The notes: generated by a model from the letters alone, not told the origin. A stretch of 64,000 nucleotides of DNA from Clostridium sp. (GCA_029851835.1 JARKVD010000017.1:124001-188000); one strand, 5' to 3'. Positions 51,512-62,750 are shown, counted from the stretch's first letter. Program-made: numbers and translations.

Positions 51512-53527
51512 TTATGGATTTGTTTTTTCTTCATCCTCACCTGGTTTTACCGGTTCTGGATCCTTAACTGTTAATGTAATAGCATCCTCTGGATTCAATT
51601 TCCCACTTAAAGGGCTTTGATATATTACAACATCATTATCTAATACTGAACCAGCAGCACTTTGATATTTAGCTGTAACATTGGTGAATCCTAAAGACTT
51701 AAGTTCACTAATTGCTTCTGCCACTGTTTTCCCAGTAACATTTTTAACTTCAATCTTTCCTGCATCAGGATCTACATATTGATAGTAATTAACATCTATT
51801 GCTGTACCTTCTTGAACCTTAGTTCCTTTTTCTATACTTTGATTAAATATCTTTCCATCCTTGCTCTTATCATCAGTTTGTACTGGACTTTGATTTCCAA
51901 GCTTTAAATTTGAAACTGCTAAGATGGATTCTGCTTCACTAATAGTTTTATTGGTTAGATCTGGAGCCTTTGAATAATTTACTTTAGACCCCTTACTAAT
52001 AACTATATTTACTGTTGAGCCTTTTTTAGCCATTGTACCTGGAGCTGGGTCAGTGCTGATTACTGCATCTACAGGAACCTCATCATCATAATCTTCAGTA
52101 ATTGTTCCCACCTTAAATCCAGCGTTTACTATTTGATTTTGAGCTACACTCTTTCCAAATCCTAGAACCTCCGGAACCTTCTTTTCTTCTGGCCCCTTGC
52201 TTATTCTTACTCTAACTTCACTTTTCTTTTTAACTTCTGTACCTTCATTTGGGAAAACAGCAATTACTGTACCAACAGGCTCATCACTTTTATCTTTTCC
52301 TAAAACTACGAAAGTTAACTCTAGCTCTTCAACCTTAGCTTTAGCATCGGCTTCTTTAAGTCCCATTATTGCTGGAACTTTAGGATTTTCATTCTTGCTA
52401 GGCTTATCTCCACTAGTATTATTATAGATAAGGTTCCCAGCAAATACACCTAATAATATGAAAAGAACTAAGGCTCCTCCAATAAGAAGAATCTTTTTCC
52501 ATACACTAGTTCTATCATTGTCATCTTCGTATTCTTCTTCATCTTCATAGTCATCTTCTTCATCTTCATAGTCATCTTTTTCATTCAGTGCAGATTGTAT
52601 GTCTTTTTTCACCACATTAACAGTGTGTTGGATTTGTGTTGCATCCATCACTGTAGTATATTCATTTTCCACATTAGCTGGTGTAACTATATATCCCTTA
52701 TTTTTTTCAATTCTTATTAAATCTATAAGCATATCAGTTACATTGTTATATCTCTTAGATACTTCCTTTTGAGTTGCCTTTAAAATAAGATTATTAATAC
52801 TTCTAGGAAGGCTTGGCACTAAGTTTATTGGTGGTATCATTTCATCTTGGATATGCTTTAAAGCAACTGATACTGCAGTTTCACCATCAAATGGAACTCT
52901 TCCTGTAACCATCTCATAAATTACTATACCAAAGGAGTATATATCTGTTCTGGTATCAACAATTTTACCTTTAGCTTGCTCTGGTGAAAAATAATGAGCT
53001 GAGCCAATAACCTTATTTGTATGTGTGATTGTTTCTGCTGATGCTGCCTTAGCAATCCCAAAATCAGTTACCTTAATTATTTCTTCCTCAGTGATTAAAA
53101 TATTATGTGGCTTTATATCTCTATGAATAATTTTATTCTTATGTGCACATTCTAAAGCTTTAGCTATCTGTATAGATATCTTAAGTGTAGTTTCCACATC
53201 TAGTGGTGCATTTTCTCTTATGTATTCCTTAAGAGTCTTGCCAGTTACTAGCTCCATTACTATATAATTAATGTTATCTTCTGATCCAACATCATATATA
53301 CTAACTATATTATTGTGAGAGAAACTCGCAGTTGCCAATGCTTCTCTTTGAAATTTGTCCACAAAATCTGCATTATTAGAGTACTCTGGCTTTAATATTT
53401 TAACAGCAACAAATCTATTTAAAATAGTACATTTTGCCTTATATACAATGGCCATTCCGCCTTCGCCGATTTTTTCTAAAAGTTTATATCTATTACCTAA
53501 TATTCTTCCTATCATCTGCTTCGCCAC
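51512..53527 (-). CDS. prkC: PASTA-domain Ser/Thr protein kinase (PrkC/Stk)
   Basis: HRDIKPHNILI kinase, single TM segment, four PASTA-like repeats. Confidence 0.96.
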   Translation of the reverse strand: MAKQMIGRILGNRYKLLEKIGEGGMAIVYKAKCTILNRFVAVKILKPEYSNNADFVDKFQREALATASFSHNNIVSIYDVGSEDNINYIVMELVTGKTLKEYIRENAPLDVETTLKISIQIAKALECAHKNKIIHRDIKPHNILITEEEIIKVTDFGIAKAASAETITHTNKVIGSAHYFSPEQAKGKIVDTRTDIYSFGIVIYEMVTGRVPFDGETAVSVALKHIQDEMIPPINLVPSLPRSINNLILKATQKEVSKRYNNVTDMLIDLIRIEKNKGYIVTPANVENEYTTVMDATQIQHTVNVVKKDIQSALNEKDDYEDEEDDYEDEEEYEDDNDRTSVWKKILLIGGALVLFILLGVFAGNLIYNNTSGDKPSKNENPKVPAIMGLKEADAKAKVEELELTFVVLGKDKSDEPVGTVIAVFPNEGTEVKKKSEVRVRISKGPEEKKVPEVLGFGKSVAQNQIVNAGFKVGTITEDYDDEVPVDAVISTDPAPGTMAKKGSTVNIVISKGSKVNYSKAPDLTNKTISEAESILAVSNLKLGNQSPVQTDDKSKDGKIFNQSIEKGTKVQEGTAIDVNYYQYVDPDAGKIEVKNVTGKTVAEAISELKSLGFTNVTAKYQSAAGSVLDNDVVIYQSPLSGKLNPEDAITLTVKDPEPVKPGEDEEKTNP

Positions 53528-54243
53528 TCTCCTTTAAAAATGATAACAGAAATATTATCTCTACCACCATTTTCCTTACTCATATTTATTAACTGTTGAC
53601 ATGGATTTTCATCATTTGATTTTAACACCTTTAATATCTCATCTTCACTAACCTCATTTGTTAAGCCGTCACTGCAAAGAAGCACCTTCTCCACATCTTT
53701 TAAATTCAAATCATAATAATCAGCTCTAACAACTGGATTAGTTCCAACAGCTCTTGTTATTACATTTCTATTGGGGTGGTTTTTCGCCTCTTCCATTGTA
53801 ATGGTTCCATTATCTAAAAGTTCTTGGACTAAGGAATGATCTTTAGTAACCTTAATTAACTGTCCATCTCTTAATACATATACCCTGCTGTCACCAACAT
53901 TCACTACAGTCAATTCATTCCCCCTTAATAAAGCTCCCGTAATAGTTGTTCCCATACCATTACATTCTTCATTTAAAAGCCCTTCTCTGTAGATTCTTCT
54001 GTTGGCATTTTGCAGAGCTTCATTTAAAATCTCCTCTGGTGATTCTTCATCTCTATGATTAAGTACATAATTAATCACCACATCTTTGGCCATCTTGCTT
54101 GCGACTTCACCAGCATTATGGCCTCCCATTCCATCGGCTACGATATATATTCCAAAATCCTCATGCTCATAATATCCAACAGAGTCTTCATTAAATGATC
54201 TTTTGTTCCCCACATCGGTTCCGATTCCCAGTAATCTCCCCAT
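53512..54243 (-). CDS. prpC: PP2C-family protein phosphatase (PrpC/Stp)
   Basis: VADGMGGHNAGEVAS; GDSRVYVLRDG; overlaps prkC start. Confidence 0.95.
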   Translation of the reverse strand: MGRLLGIGTDVGNKRSFNEDSVGYYEHEDFGIYIVADGMGGHNAGEVASKMAKDVVINYVLNHRDEESPEEILNEALQNANRRIYREGLLNEECNGMGTTITGALLRGNELTVVNVGDSRVYVLRDGQLIKVTKDHSLVQELLDNGTITMEEAKNHPNRNVITRAVGTNPVVRADYYDLNLKDVEKVLLCSDGLTNEVSEDEILKVLKSNDENPCQQLINMSKENGGRDNISVIIFKGEWRSR

Positions 54244-54249
54244 ATAAAG

Positions 54250-55317
54250 CTACAACTCCCTTTTTTCTATATAACTCTTTCTCAGCTGCCCACAGGCTGC
54301 ATTTATGTCTATTCCCATCTCTTTCCTTACAGTGGTTTCAATTCCATGCTTCGTTAGTATATTCTTAAAAGTTTTAACAGCTTCTTCATTTGATCTTTTA
54401 AGCTCATTTTCATTAATTTCATTTATCGGAATAAGGTTAACGTGGCATAACATTCCTTTAATTAACTTACCAAGCTTATCTGCATCCTCTTTTGAATCGT
54501 TAACACCCTTTACTAATGCATATTCGAAAGTAATGCGTCTACCTGTCTTGCTGATATAATAGTTACAACTATCAATTAATTCTGCTATTGAATATACCTT
54601 TGCAATAGGCATTGTTTGAACTCTCAACTCATCCGTAGGAGCATGAAGAGAAATAGCCAATGTAATTTGAAAATTCAAATCAGCTAATTCTTTTATTTTT
54701 GGTACAATACCACATGTTGACAGTGTTATATGTCTTTGACCTATGTTTAATCCATTTTCAGAATTAACATCTTTTATAAATTTTATCACATTATCGAAAT
54801 TATCTAAAGGCTCTCCGCTTCCCATTAAAACTATATTAGAAATTCTTTCGCCTAACTCTTTTTGTGCCGCCATAATTTGTCCAAGCATTTCTCCACTAGT
54901 CAAGCTTCTTACAGCTCCACCCAAGGTAGATGCACAGAATTTACATCCCATATTACATCCTACTTGAGTAGATATGCATATGGAGTTTCCATGGGAATAT
55001 TGCATAACTACACCTTCAACAACATTTCCATCCCTTAAAAGGAAAAGATGTTTTCTAGTTTCACTATTTTTTGATTTAAGTGTTTCTACAATCTCTGGAA
55101 CACCTATATAAAAATTCTTTTCTAATCTCTCTAAAGTTATTTTTGGAACATTATTCATTTCATTGAAGGTAGTGACATCTTTATATAGCCATGAAAACAC
55201 CTGTTTAGCCCTAAACTCTTTATCACCATTCTCCTTCATCCAAGATTTTAACTCATTTAAATCAAAATCTAATATATTTCTTTTTCCATTTAAATCTATC
55301 TTCAATATATTTTTCAT
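54250..55317 (-). CDS. rlmN: 23S rRNA (adenine2503-C2)-methyltransferase
   Basis: [31 protein letters not shown]. Confidence 0.96.
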   Translation of the reverse strand: MKNILKIDLNGKRNILDFDLNELKSWMKENGDKEFRAKQVFSWLYKDVTTFNEMNNVPKITLERLEKNFYIGVPEIVETLKSKNSETRKHLFLLRDGNVVEGVVMQYSHGNSICISTQVGCNMGCKFCASTLGGAVRSLTSGEMLGQIMAAQKELGERISNIVLMGSGEPLDNFDNVIKFIKDVNSENGLNIGQRHITLSTCGIVPKIKELADLNFQITLAISLHAPTDELRVQTMPIAKVYSIAELIDSCNYYISKTGRRITFEYALVKGVNDSKEDADKLGKLIKGMLCHVNLIPINEINENELKRSNEEAVKTFKNILTKHGIETTVRKEMGIDINAACGQLRKSYIEKREL

Positions 55318-55329
55318 CTTTTCTCCTGT

Positions 55330-56658
55330 TTATTTTCTTTTTAATTTGGCGATAAAGAAACCATCCATGTATTCATTAGGTAATACCGTTACACATCCTT
55401 TATCATCGTAAACGAGATTCTCAACCCTTCCAAAGTTCAATGGTTCAACCTGAAATTCTTGGAACTTCTGTAAAAACCACTGGATATTATTCTCATTTTC
55501 CTCCTTGTTAATTGTACAAGTTGAATATAGGAGTATACCGCCTTTTTTAACATACCCCGCAGCATTTTCCATGATTTTTCTTTGAATAGCTACTATTTCT
55601 TTTAACTCTTTTTCCCTTTTAGTGTATTTTATCTCTGGTTTTTTCCTTATGATTCCAAGCCCTGAGCAAGGTACATCGATAAGGACTCTATCACCTAATT
55701 CTTTTAGTTCTTCTGACCTCTCAGTTGCATCTAAAATACCTAATTCAATTGTATTAAGCCCTAGTCTATCACTATTACTTTTTATCAGTTGTAATTTATG
55801 CTCATATATATCAAAACCATATATTTTCCCTGTATTATTCATTAACTCCGCAATGTGTGTAGTCTTTCCCCCTGGAGCACTGCATAAATCTAAAACTGTC
55901 ATTCCTTCTTCTAAATCCATGGCTGGAGCAACGAGCATAGCACTTTCATCTTGTACTGTAAGCACTCCTTCTCTAAACATTGGATTATCTTCTACACTGC
56001 TGCCTTTTACTATTCTAATAGCTTCTGGACATATAATGCCTTCTTCTACATTATAGCCATTTTTTATTAATTCATCAGCAACATCTTCGAAATCAGCCTT
56101 GGTACTATTAACTCTTAAGGTAACTGATGGCCTTTTATTTAAGCCTTCTAGTATTTTTTCACCTATTTCCTTACCATATTGAGAAACAAATAATTTAACC
56201 ATCCACTGTGGATATGAGTAAATGAAGGCTAACTTCTCACTGAAATTATTATCATCATAATACGTTTTATCTTTATCTCTTAAATAATTTCTTAAAACTC
56301 CATTAACTAATTTTGATGCTCCTACCGATACATGTTTTTTTGCTAAGTTGACACCTTCATTTACAGCTGCAAATTCAGGTATTTTATCTAAATATCTAAG
56401 CTGATAAATACATACCCTTAAAAGGTTAAGTACGTATTTATCTGTTTTATCAAATTTCTTATCTAAAAAAGTCTTCAATATTTTATCAATGGAATACTTA
56501 TATTTAATAGTACCATAGACAAGCTCTGTAGCTAATCCCTTATCCTTATCAATGAGGTTACTCTCATTTAGATTCTTATTTAAAGCAATATTGGAATAAG
56601 CTTTGTTCTCAAACACCTGCATTACCGTATTAACTGCTACTTCTCTAGCACTTGTCAT
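55330..56658 (-). CDS. rsmB: 16S rRNA (cytosine967-C5)-methyltransferase RsmB
   Basis: DLCSAPGGKTTHIAELM; DVPCSGLGIIRKKPEIK. Confidence 0.96.
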   Translation of the reverse strand: MTSAREVAVNTVMQVFENKAYSNIALNKNLNESNLIDKDKGLATELVYGTIKYKYSIDKILKTFLDKKFDKTDKYVLNLLRVCIYQLRYLDKIPEFAAVNEGVNLAKKHVSVGASKLVNGVLRNYLRDKDKTYYDDNNFSEKLAFIYSYPQWMVKLFVSQYGKEIGEKILEGLNKRPSVTLRVNSTKADFEDVADELIKNGYNVEEGIICPEAIRIVKGSSVEDNPMFREGVLTVQDESAMLVAPAMDLEEGMTVLDLCSAPGGKTTHIAELMNNTGKIYGFDIYEHKLQLIKSNSDRLGLNTIELGILDATERSEELKELGDRVLIDVPCSGLGIIRKKPEIKYTKREKELKEIVAIQRKIMENAAGYVKKGGILLYSTCTINKEENENNIQWFLQKFQEFQVEPLNFGRVENLVYDDKGCVTVLPNEYMDGFFIAKLKRK

Positions 56659-56688
56659 TCATATCATCCTATCCGCTTTTCTTTATTT

Positions 56689-57411
56689 TTAACTGTTATT
56701 CCTATCTCTGATAGCAATTAATCTTAGAAGCTGTGCAATAGCCATAACTGCTGCAGCCACATAAGTTAAAGCCGCCGAAGTAAGTACACTTCTAGCACCT
56801 TTTATCTCCTCATCATATAAAATATTTTTTGCCTGTAATATTTCTAAGGCTCTCTTAGAAGCATTAAACTCAACTGGCAATGTCACTAGTTGAAATACTA
56901 CTGTTGCAGAGAATAAAATAATTCCAAAATTTACCAAGGGTGTAAAAGACATTACTATACCTAAAAAGAATAAAATCCAAGAAGCTTGTGATCCAATATT
57001 AGCAATTGGAACTAAAGCCATTCTGATTTTTATTGGAACATACCCAACACTATGCTGAATTGCATGCCCTATCTCGTGAGCTGCAACACCGATAGAAGCA
57101 AGTGAAGAACTGTTATATACATCATAGGATAGATTTACTACTCTTTTTGATGGATCATAATGGTCTGTTAAATGCCCTCTAATAGAGTATATTGGAATAT
57201 CATAAAGTCCATAAGCATCTAATATCATTCTTGCTACCTGTGCTCCTGTATAACCATTACGACTGAAAACTCTAGAGTATTTTGCATAACTACTCTTTAT
57301 TTTCATCTGTGCCCATAGTGAAATTAATAAAGCTGGTAATATGATAATATATGTTGGATCAATTCTAAATCCATAAAAAGGACTAAAATACATACTAAAA
57401 CTTCCTTTCAC
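56689..57411 (-). CDS. Zinc metallopeptidase, YugP family
   Basis: GVAAHEIGHAIQHSVGYVPIKIR (HExxH). Confidence 0.92.
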   Translation of the reverse strand: MKGSFSMYFSPFYGFRIDPTYIIILPALLISLWAQMKIKSSYAKYSRVFSRNGYTGAQVARMILDAYGLYDIPIYSIRGHLTDHYDPSKRVVNLSYDVYNSSSLASIGVAAHEIGHAIQHSVGYVPIKIRMALVPIANIGSQASWILFFLGIVMSFTPLVNFGIILFSATVVFQLVTLPVEFNASKRALEILQAKNILYDEEIKGARSVLTSAALTYVAAAVMAIAQLLRLIAIRDRNNS

Positions 57412-57429
57412 ATTTCTAATAAATTACTT

Positions 57430-58362
57430 CTAAACCCCCAAAACAACCTTCTCATCAATAGTGTTACCTTTAATATACTCTCCTACAGGAAGAGGCTTTT
57501 TATTAGGAAATTGCACTTTAGTTATTAATATATTTTCATCTTGAGCTGCAACTAAAATTCCATGCTTATCAACCTTTACTATTGTACCTGGCTCCAGCTT
57601 TGCCTTTTCCCCTGTAAGGCGAGTTTCTATAACCTTCATTGGTACTTCATTGTATGTTGTATGCGCTATAGGGAAGGAATACAAACCTCTTACAAAGTTG
57701 TGAATCTCTTGGGCATTTTGCTTCCAATTAACTTTAGCCATCTCTTTGTTTAGCATACTTGCATAACAAGTTTCACTTTCACCTTGCTTTACAGGTTCTA
57801 TTTCCCCTTTGTACACTCCGTCAATAGTCTTTACTAAAAGCTCTGCACCCGTATCCTTTAAAACATCATATAGCTCTGCAGTAGTCATATTCTCTTCAAT
57901 TACAACTTCATTTTTAAGAAGCATATCTCCTGTATCTAGGCCAATATCCATAAGCATTGTAGTATTTCCACTAACCTTTTCTCCATTCATAATTGCATAA
58001 TGAATTGGTGCAGCCCCCCTATACTTTGGAAGTAAAGAACCATGTAAGTTTATGCATCCATACTTAGGTATATCTAAGACTTCTTGTGATAATATTTGAC
58101 CATAAGCTACTACTATAATGAAATCTAAGTCCATGGACTTTAGCTTTTCAATAAGCTCTGGCTCTTTTCTAAGCTTTTCTGGTTGGAATACAGGTATATT
58201 ATACTCAACAGCCACCTCCTTAACTGGAGACATGGCCATAGCTTTTCCTCTTCCCTTTGGTCTATCTGGTTGTGTTAAAACAGCTTTAACTCCAAACCTT
58301 TCCACAACCGCTTTTAATGAAGGTACTGCAAAATCTGGTGTTCCCATAAATACTATATTCAT
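57430..58362 (-). CDS. fmt: Methionyl-tRNA formyltransferase
   Basis: [35 protein letters not shown]. Confidence 0.97.
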   Translation of the reverse strand: MNIVFMGTPDFAVPSLKAVVERFGVKAVLTQPDRPKGRGKAMAMSPVKEVAVEYNIPVFQPEKLRKEPELIEKLKSMDLDFIIVVAYGQILSQEVLDIPKYGCINLHGSLLPKYRGAAPIHYAIMNGEKVSGNTTMLMDIGLDTGDMLLKNEVVIEENMTTAELYDVLKDTGAELLVKTIDGVYKGEIEPVKQGESETCYASMLNKEMAKVNWKQNAQEIHNFVRGLYSFPIAHTTYNEVPMKVIETRLTGEKAKLEPGTIVKVDKHGILVAAQDENILITKVQFPNKKPLPVGEYIKGNTIDEKVVLGV

Positions 58363-58393
58363 TCTATCAACTCCTCAAATAATCTTTAGTAAA

Positions 58394-58834
58394 TTATTTT
58401 TCTAATTTATCAATATATAAAATTCCATTTAAATGGTCAATCTCATGACAGAAGGCTCTAGCTAATAAGTCCTCTCCTTCCATCTCAATAGAATTTCCTT
58501 TTCTATCTTGCGCCTTAACTTTTACATACTGTGGTCTTATTACATTACCATCTTTTCCAGGGATACTTAAACACCCTTCTTTTTCATTTATCTCACCCTT
58601 GGTTTCAACAATCTCTGGATTAACTAAAACTATTGGACCTTCTCCAATATCTATAACTACTATTCTTTTTAAGATTCCAACCTGTGGAGCTGCAAGTCCT
58701 ACTCCATTAGCATCATTCATTGTTTCTATCATATCATCTATAAGTGTTTGAGTTCTACCCTCAAAATTTGCAACAACTTTACTTATCTTTCTTAATATTG
58801 GATCTCCATCTTTTCTAATATTTCTAATTCCCAT
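58394..58834 (-). CDS. def: Peptide deformylase
   Basis: [61 protein letters not shown]. Confidence 0.97.
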   Translation of the reverse strand: MGIRNIRKDGDPILRKISKVVANFEGRTQTLIDDMIETMNDANGVGLAAPQVGILKRIVVIDIGEGPIVLVNPEIVETKGEINEKEGCLSIPGKDGNVIRPQYVKVKAQDRKGNSIEMEGEDLLARAFCHEIDHLNGILYIDKLEK

Positions 58835-58847
58835 AATACTTCTCCTT

Positions 58848-58994
58848 AAATGAGCGCCCAAATCTACCATTTGGCTTGCACGAATTTACTCCTTCGAATG
58901 AATATGAGAAGGAGTTTCCTTAAGTGAACATCCAAATCTTTGATTTGGATAATGTGAACTTACTCCTTCGACTGTTTTTGAGAAGGAGTTTCCT
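58848..58994 (+). repeat. Two tandem copies (about 58848-58921, 58922-58994) of the dispersed spacer repeat between priA and def
   Basis: Each copy: aaRtga..CCAAATCT..ATTTGG....ACTCCTTCGA..GAGAAGGAGTTTCCTT. Confidence 0.85.
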
Positions 58995-61190
58995 TTATAA
59001 TAAACTATTAGGATTTATATCTATTCCTATTCTTATACTTTTATAATCAATACATTCATAAACTATTTCTTTTATGCTTAGAGCAAGGTCTTCCGTAAAA
59101 TCACCTTTAAGAATAATCTGCCACCTATATGAGTTTTTGATCTTAGAAACACCACAAGGACATGGTCCTAACATTTCAATTTTATCATTTTCCTGTATTT
59201 TTATCTTTATTTTCTCAGATAAAGTTTGTATATTTTTTATTAATTTTTTCTCGTCCTCGCTACTTAGATTAATAGCTAAAATTTTTGAAAATGGTGGATA
59301 GTTTCTAAGTCTTCTAATTACAATTTCTTCATTAAAAAAGCTTTCATAATCACCTTTCGCTGCATGAATTATACTATAATTTTCTGGGCTGTAAGTTTGC
59401 AAAATTACCTTTCCTTCTTTTTTGCCTCTACCAGCCCTTCCAGCAACCTGTGTAACAAGCTGAAAAGTCTTTTCTGCAGCTCTATAGTCAGGAAGATTTA
59501 ATGATAAATCCGCAGCTATTACTCCAACCAATGTAACATCTTTAAAATCTAAGCCTTTAGCAATCATCTGAGTTCCTATCAAAACATTAAATCGCTTAGA
59601 AGCAAATGCATTATAAATCTTCTCATAAGCATCCTTACCCCTTGTAGTATCAAAATCCATCCTTAAAGGTCTACTGCTAGGAAAAGTTTTTTTTACGCTT
59701 TGTTCAAGCTGCTCTGTTCCCACTCCAAAATATTTTACATATTTGCTTTTACATTTTGGACATGTATTTATAGCTCTTTGACGTGCTCCACAATAGTGAC
59801 AGCTCAAGTTATTATCTCGATGATAGGTCAAAGATATATCACAATTTTCACATTTAAATACATATCCACACTCCCTACAGGAAACAAAAGTAGAAAATCC
59901 CCTTCTATTTAAAAACATAATAGCTTGCTCATCTCTATTTAAAACACCACACATGGCTTCATGAAGACTTCTGCTGAACATGGTTTTATTCCCAACTTTA
60001 AGCTCATCTCTCATATCCACAATTTCTATCTCTGGTAATTTTGCACCATCTGCTCTTTCATTTAATGTTATAAGCTCATATTCTCCTTGTGTTGCAGCAT
60101 AGTAGGTTTCTATGGATGGTGTAGCTGAACCTAACACAACCTTACATCCCTCTAGCTGTGACTTTAGGCTTGCAATATCCTTTGCATTATACTTTGGATC
60201 ACTGTCTGACTTATAACTGGTTTCATGTTCTTCATCTATTACAATAAGCCCTAAATTGGAAAAAGGTAAGAATATTGCTGATCTGGCTCCTATGGCAACC
60301 TTAACATTTCCCATCTTAACTCTCATCCATTCATCAAAACGCTCACCCGTGGATAATCTACTGTGAAATATGGCTACATCTCTTCCAAATCTTCCTTTGA
60401 ATCTTTCAACCATTTGTGGAGTCAATGCTATTTCTGGAATTAAAATTATAGAATCTCTTCCTGCCTCCATTGTTTTTTTTACAAGATTCATATATATCTC
60501 AGTCTTTCCACTGCCTGTAATTCCATGGATAAGAAATTTATTTTTCATACTATGAATTAAAATTTTATCTACACATTTTTTCTGTATAGTATTTAATTCT
60601 TTTTCACCATAGGTTTTATATTCATCGTCATTAAATCTATTTACTACAGATTGTTCAACACCTAAAAAGCCGTGCTTGATAAGAGTATTAATAGTTGAAG
60701 TTGATATCTTGAAATTATTGCTTAACTCAGCCTTACTATATCTTCCATTATTCGCCTTGATAAAGTCCATTATTTTTATATAGTTTTCCTTATAATACTT
60801 ATCACTTAAGGGCTTTATAAAAGTAATTACATTTTTCTTTTTAAAGGTAGCTCCTTTAGTTATTCCACTAGGAATCATTACTTTTATACACTCTAAATAT
60901 GTACAAAGATATTTTCTTCTCATAAGCTTAATCAATTCTATATTTTCCTTTGTAAGATACTCCATACTATCATCTATAGAAGTAATATCCTTAAGCTTAG
61001 TATTATCTTCAACCTTATAAAATATATCCACTATAAACCCATATATCTTTTTATTTCCATTTCCAAAAGGAACAGTTACCATCCTTCCTATCTTCACCTT
61101 TGATTGAAGATTTTCAGGAACCCTATATGTAAAAATGTTATCTACTTTTACAGCTTCATTATTTACAATTATCCCTAAATACATTTCCAT
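58995..61190 (-). CDS. priA: Primosomal protein N' (PriA helicase)
   Basis: ITGSGKTEIYMNLV; DEEHETSYKSD; zinc-binding Cys cluster. Confidence 0.97.
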   Translation of the reverse strand: MEMYLGIIVNNEAVKVDNIFTYRVPENLQSKVKIGRMVTVPFGNGNKKIYGFIVDIFYKVEDNTKLKDITSIDDSMEYLTKENIELIKLMRRKYLCTYLECIKVMIPSGITKGATFKKKNVITFIKPLSDKYYKENYIKIMDFIKANNGRYSKAELSNNFKISTSTINTLIKHGFLGVEQSVVNRFNDDEYKTYGEKELNTIQKKCVDKILIHSMKNKFLIHGITGSGKTEIYMNLVKKTMEAGRDSIILIPEIALTPQMVERFKGRFGRDVAIFHSRLSTGERFDEWMRVKMGNVKVAIGARSAIFLPFSNLGLIVIDEEHETSYKSDSDPKYNAKDIASLKSQLEGCKVVLGSATPSIETYYAATQGEYELITLNERADGAKLPEIEIVDMRDELKVGNKTMFSRSLHEAMCGVLNRDEQAIMFLNRRGFSTFVSCRECGYVFKCENCDISLTYHRDNNLSCHYCGARQRAINTCPKCKSKYVKYFGVGTEQLEQSVKKTFPSSRPLRMDFDTTRGKDAYEKIYNAFASKRFNVLIGTQMIAKGLDFKDVTLVGVIAADLSLNLPDYRAAEKTFQLVTQVAGRAGRGKKEGKVILQTYSPENYSIIHAAKGDYESFFNEEIVIRRLRNYPPFSKILAINLSSEDEKKLIKNIQTLSEKIKIKIQENDKIEMLGPCPCGVSKIKNSYRWQIILKGDFTEDLALSIKEIVYECIDYKSIRIGIDINPNSLL

Positions 61191-61227
61191 AACTCTTCCC
61201 TCCTTCCAATAGTTTATATAATAAAAA

Positions 61228-61244
61228 AAGCGACTTAGTCGCTT
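61228..61244 (-). terminator. Intrinsic terminator after coaBC
   Basis: AAGCGACTAAGTCGCTTTTTTTAT on minus strand. Confidence 0.85.
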
Positions 61245-61247
61245 CTT

Positions 61248-62432
61248 TTACTTATTCCCTAATATCATATTAAAAAGCTCATGACCAACTAATCTTTTGC
61301 TCATATTATCAAGAGATTTACTGCTTCCATCTCTTTTTATAATTGTCACTCTGTTAGTATCTGTTCCAAAGCCAGCATCCTTCTCTGTTATATTGTTAGC
61401 AACTATATAATCCAGATTCTTACCTTCCAGCTTTTTATGAGCATTTTCTAATACATCATTGCTTTCAGCTGCAAAGCCAACTAAAATTTGATGTTTCTTA
61501 TTTTCACCTAAAGTTTTTAATATATCACTATCCTTGGTTAGTTCTATTACTAAATTCCCTGGACCTTTTTTTATCTTCTGCTTCGAATAATCCTTAGGCT
61601 TATAATCAGCAACAGCAGCAGATTTAACCACTATATCACTAGTTTCATACTCAGCAAGAACAGCTTTCAGCATTTCTTCATTAGTTTCAACACTAACGAA
61701 TTTTATTCCTACTGGTGCTTTCTCACTACTAGGACCGCTAACTAAAACTACTTCTGCACCTCTATCTCTTGCTTCAGTGGCAATAGCATAGCCCATTTTA
61801 CCTGTTGATTTATTGCTTATAAATCTAACAGGGTCTAGATTCGCTCTTGTTGGGCCAGCTGTCACCAAAACTTTTTTTCCAACTAAATCCTTAGGCTCAT
61901 GAAGACTTGATAAGATATAGTCAACTATAACCTCAGTATCTGCTAATTTTCCATCACCCACGTCACCACAGGCTAATCTTCCACTAGCTGGATTTATAAA
62001 TTCGTACCCAAGGCCCTTTAGTTTAGAAATATTATCTTGAACTATTGGATTTGTGTACATATTAGTATTCATTGCTGGAGCAAAAATAACCTTTGCTCTT
62101 GTTGCCATAATAGTCGTAGACAGCATATCATCTGCAATACCATTGGCAACCTTGCCTATAATATTTGCAGTAGCAGGTACTACCACAAGTAAATCCGCTT
62201 TTTTAGCCAAAGATATATGTTGAATTTCAAATGCTTTAGGCTCTTCAAACATATCCTTAACAACCATATTTTGACTTAAAGATTGAAAACTTAATGGAGT
62301 AACAAATTCTTGAGCTGACTTTGTCATTATAACATGAACATTTATGTCATGCTTTTTAAGCTTACTTACCACATCAAGTGCTTTGTAAACCGCAATTCCA
62401 CCACTTACTCCTATTACAACATTCTTACTCAT
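61248..62432 (-). CDS. coaBC: Phosphopantothenoylcysteine decarboxylase / phosphopantothenate-cysteine ligase
   Basis: VVIGVSGGIAVYKALDVVSKL; APAMNTNMY; VTAGPTRANLDPVRFISNKSTGKMGYAIA. Confidence 0.97.
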   Translation of the reverse strand: MSKNVVIGVSGGIAVYKALDVVSKLKKHDINVHVIMTKSAQEFVTPLSFQSLSQNMVVKDMFEEPKAFEIQHISLAKKADLLVVVPATANIIGKVANGIADDMLSTTIMATRAKVIFAPAMNTNMYTNPIVQDNISKLKGLGYEFINPASGRLACGDVGDGKLADTEVIVDYILSSLHEPKDLVGKKVLVTAGPTRANLDPVRFISNKSTGKMGYAIATEARDRGAEVVLVSGPSSEKAPVGIKFVSVETNEEMLKAVLAEYETSDIVVKSAAVADYKPKDYSKQKIKKGPGNLVIELTKDSDILKTLGENKKHQILVGFAAESNDVLENAHKKLEGKNLDYIVANNITEKDAGFGTDTNRVTIIKRDGSSKSLDNMSKRLVGHELFNMILGNK

Positions 62433-62433
62433 A

Positions 62434-62745
62434 CTAAACTAATCCTTCTTCCACACCTTCAGCATTTCCTGGAACTTCAGCTTCTTCTAGCTCTTCAGTA
62501 ACAGCCTCTACACCTTCTTCAGTGGTAAGAATTTCATCTCTTTCTGTTACATCAATTGTACCTTCATTAACTTCATTTATAGCAATTGTTAATGGTTTAG
62601 CATCCTTATCATCAGTTTGTGGCTCTTTACCATCAATAAGCTGTCTTGCTCTTCTAGAAGTTGCTACAACTAAAGAATATCTGTTATCAACTCTTTTTAA
62701 TAAATCTACAATAGATGGGTTTATCATTGAATTATTTTTATTCAT
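62434..62745 (-). CDS. rpoZ: RNA polymerase omega subunit with acidic C-terminal extension
   Basis: MINPSIVDLLKRVDNRYSLVVATSRRARQLIDG; located between gmk and coaBC. Confidence 0.93.
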   Translation of the reverse strand: MNKNNSMINPSIVDLLKRVDNRYSLVVATSRRARQLIDGKEPQTDDKDAKPLTIAINEVNEGTIDVTERDEILTTEEGVEAVTEELEEAEVPGNAEGVEEGLV

Positions 62746-62750
62746 ATTAA

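Noticed and set aside
58835-58870. N-terminal extension of def ([12 protein letters not shown])
   Set aside because: It comes from the spacer repeat; AAGGAGAAGTATT-ATG gives the expected PDF start MGIRNIRK.
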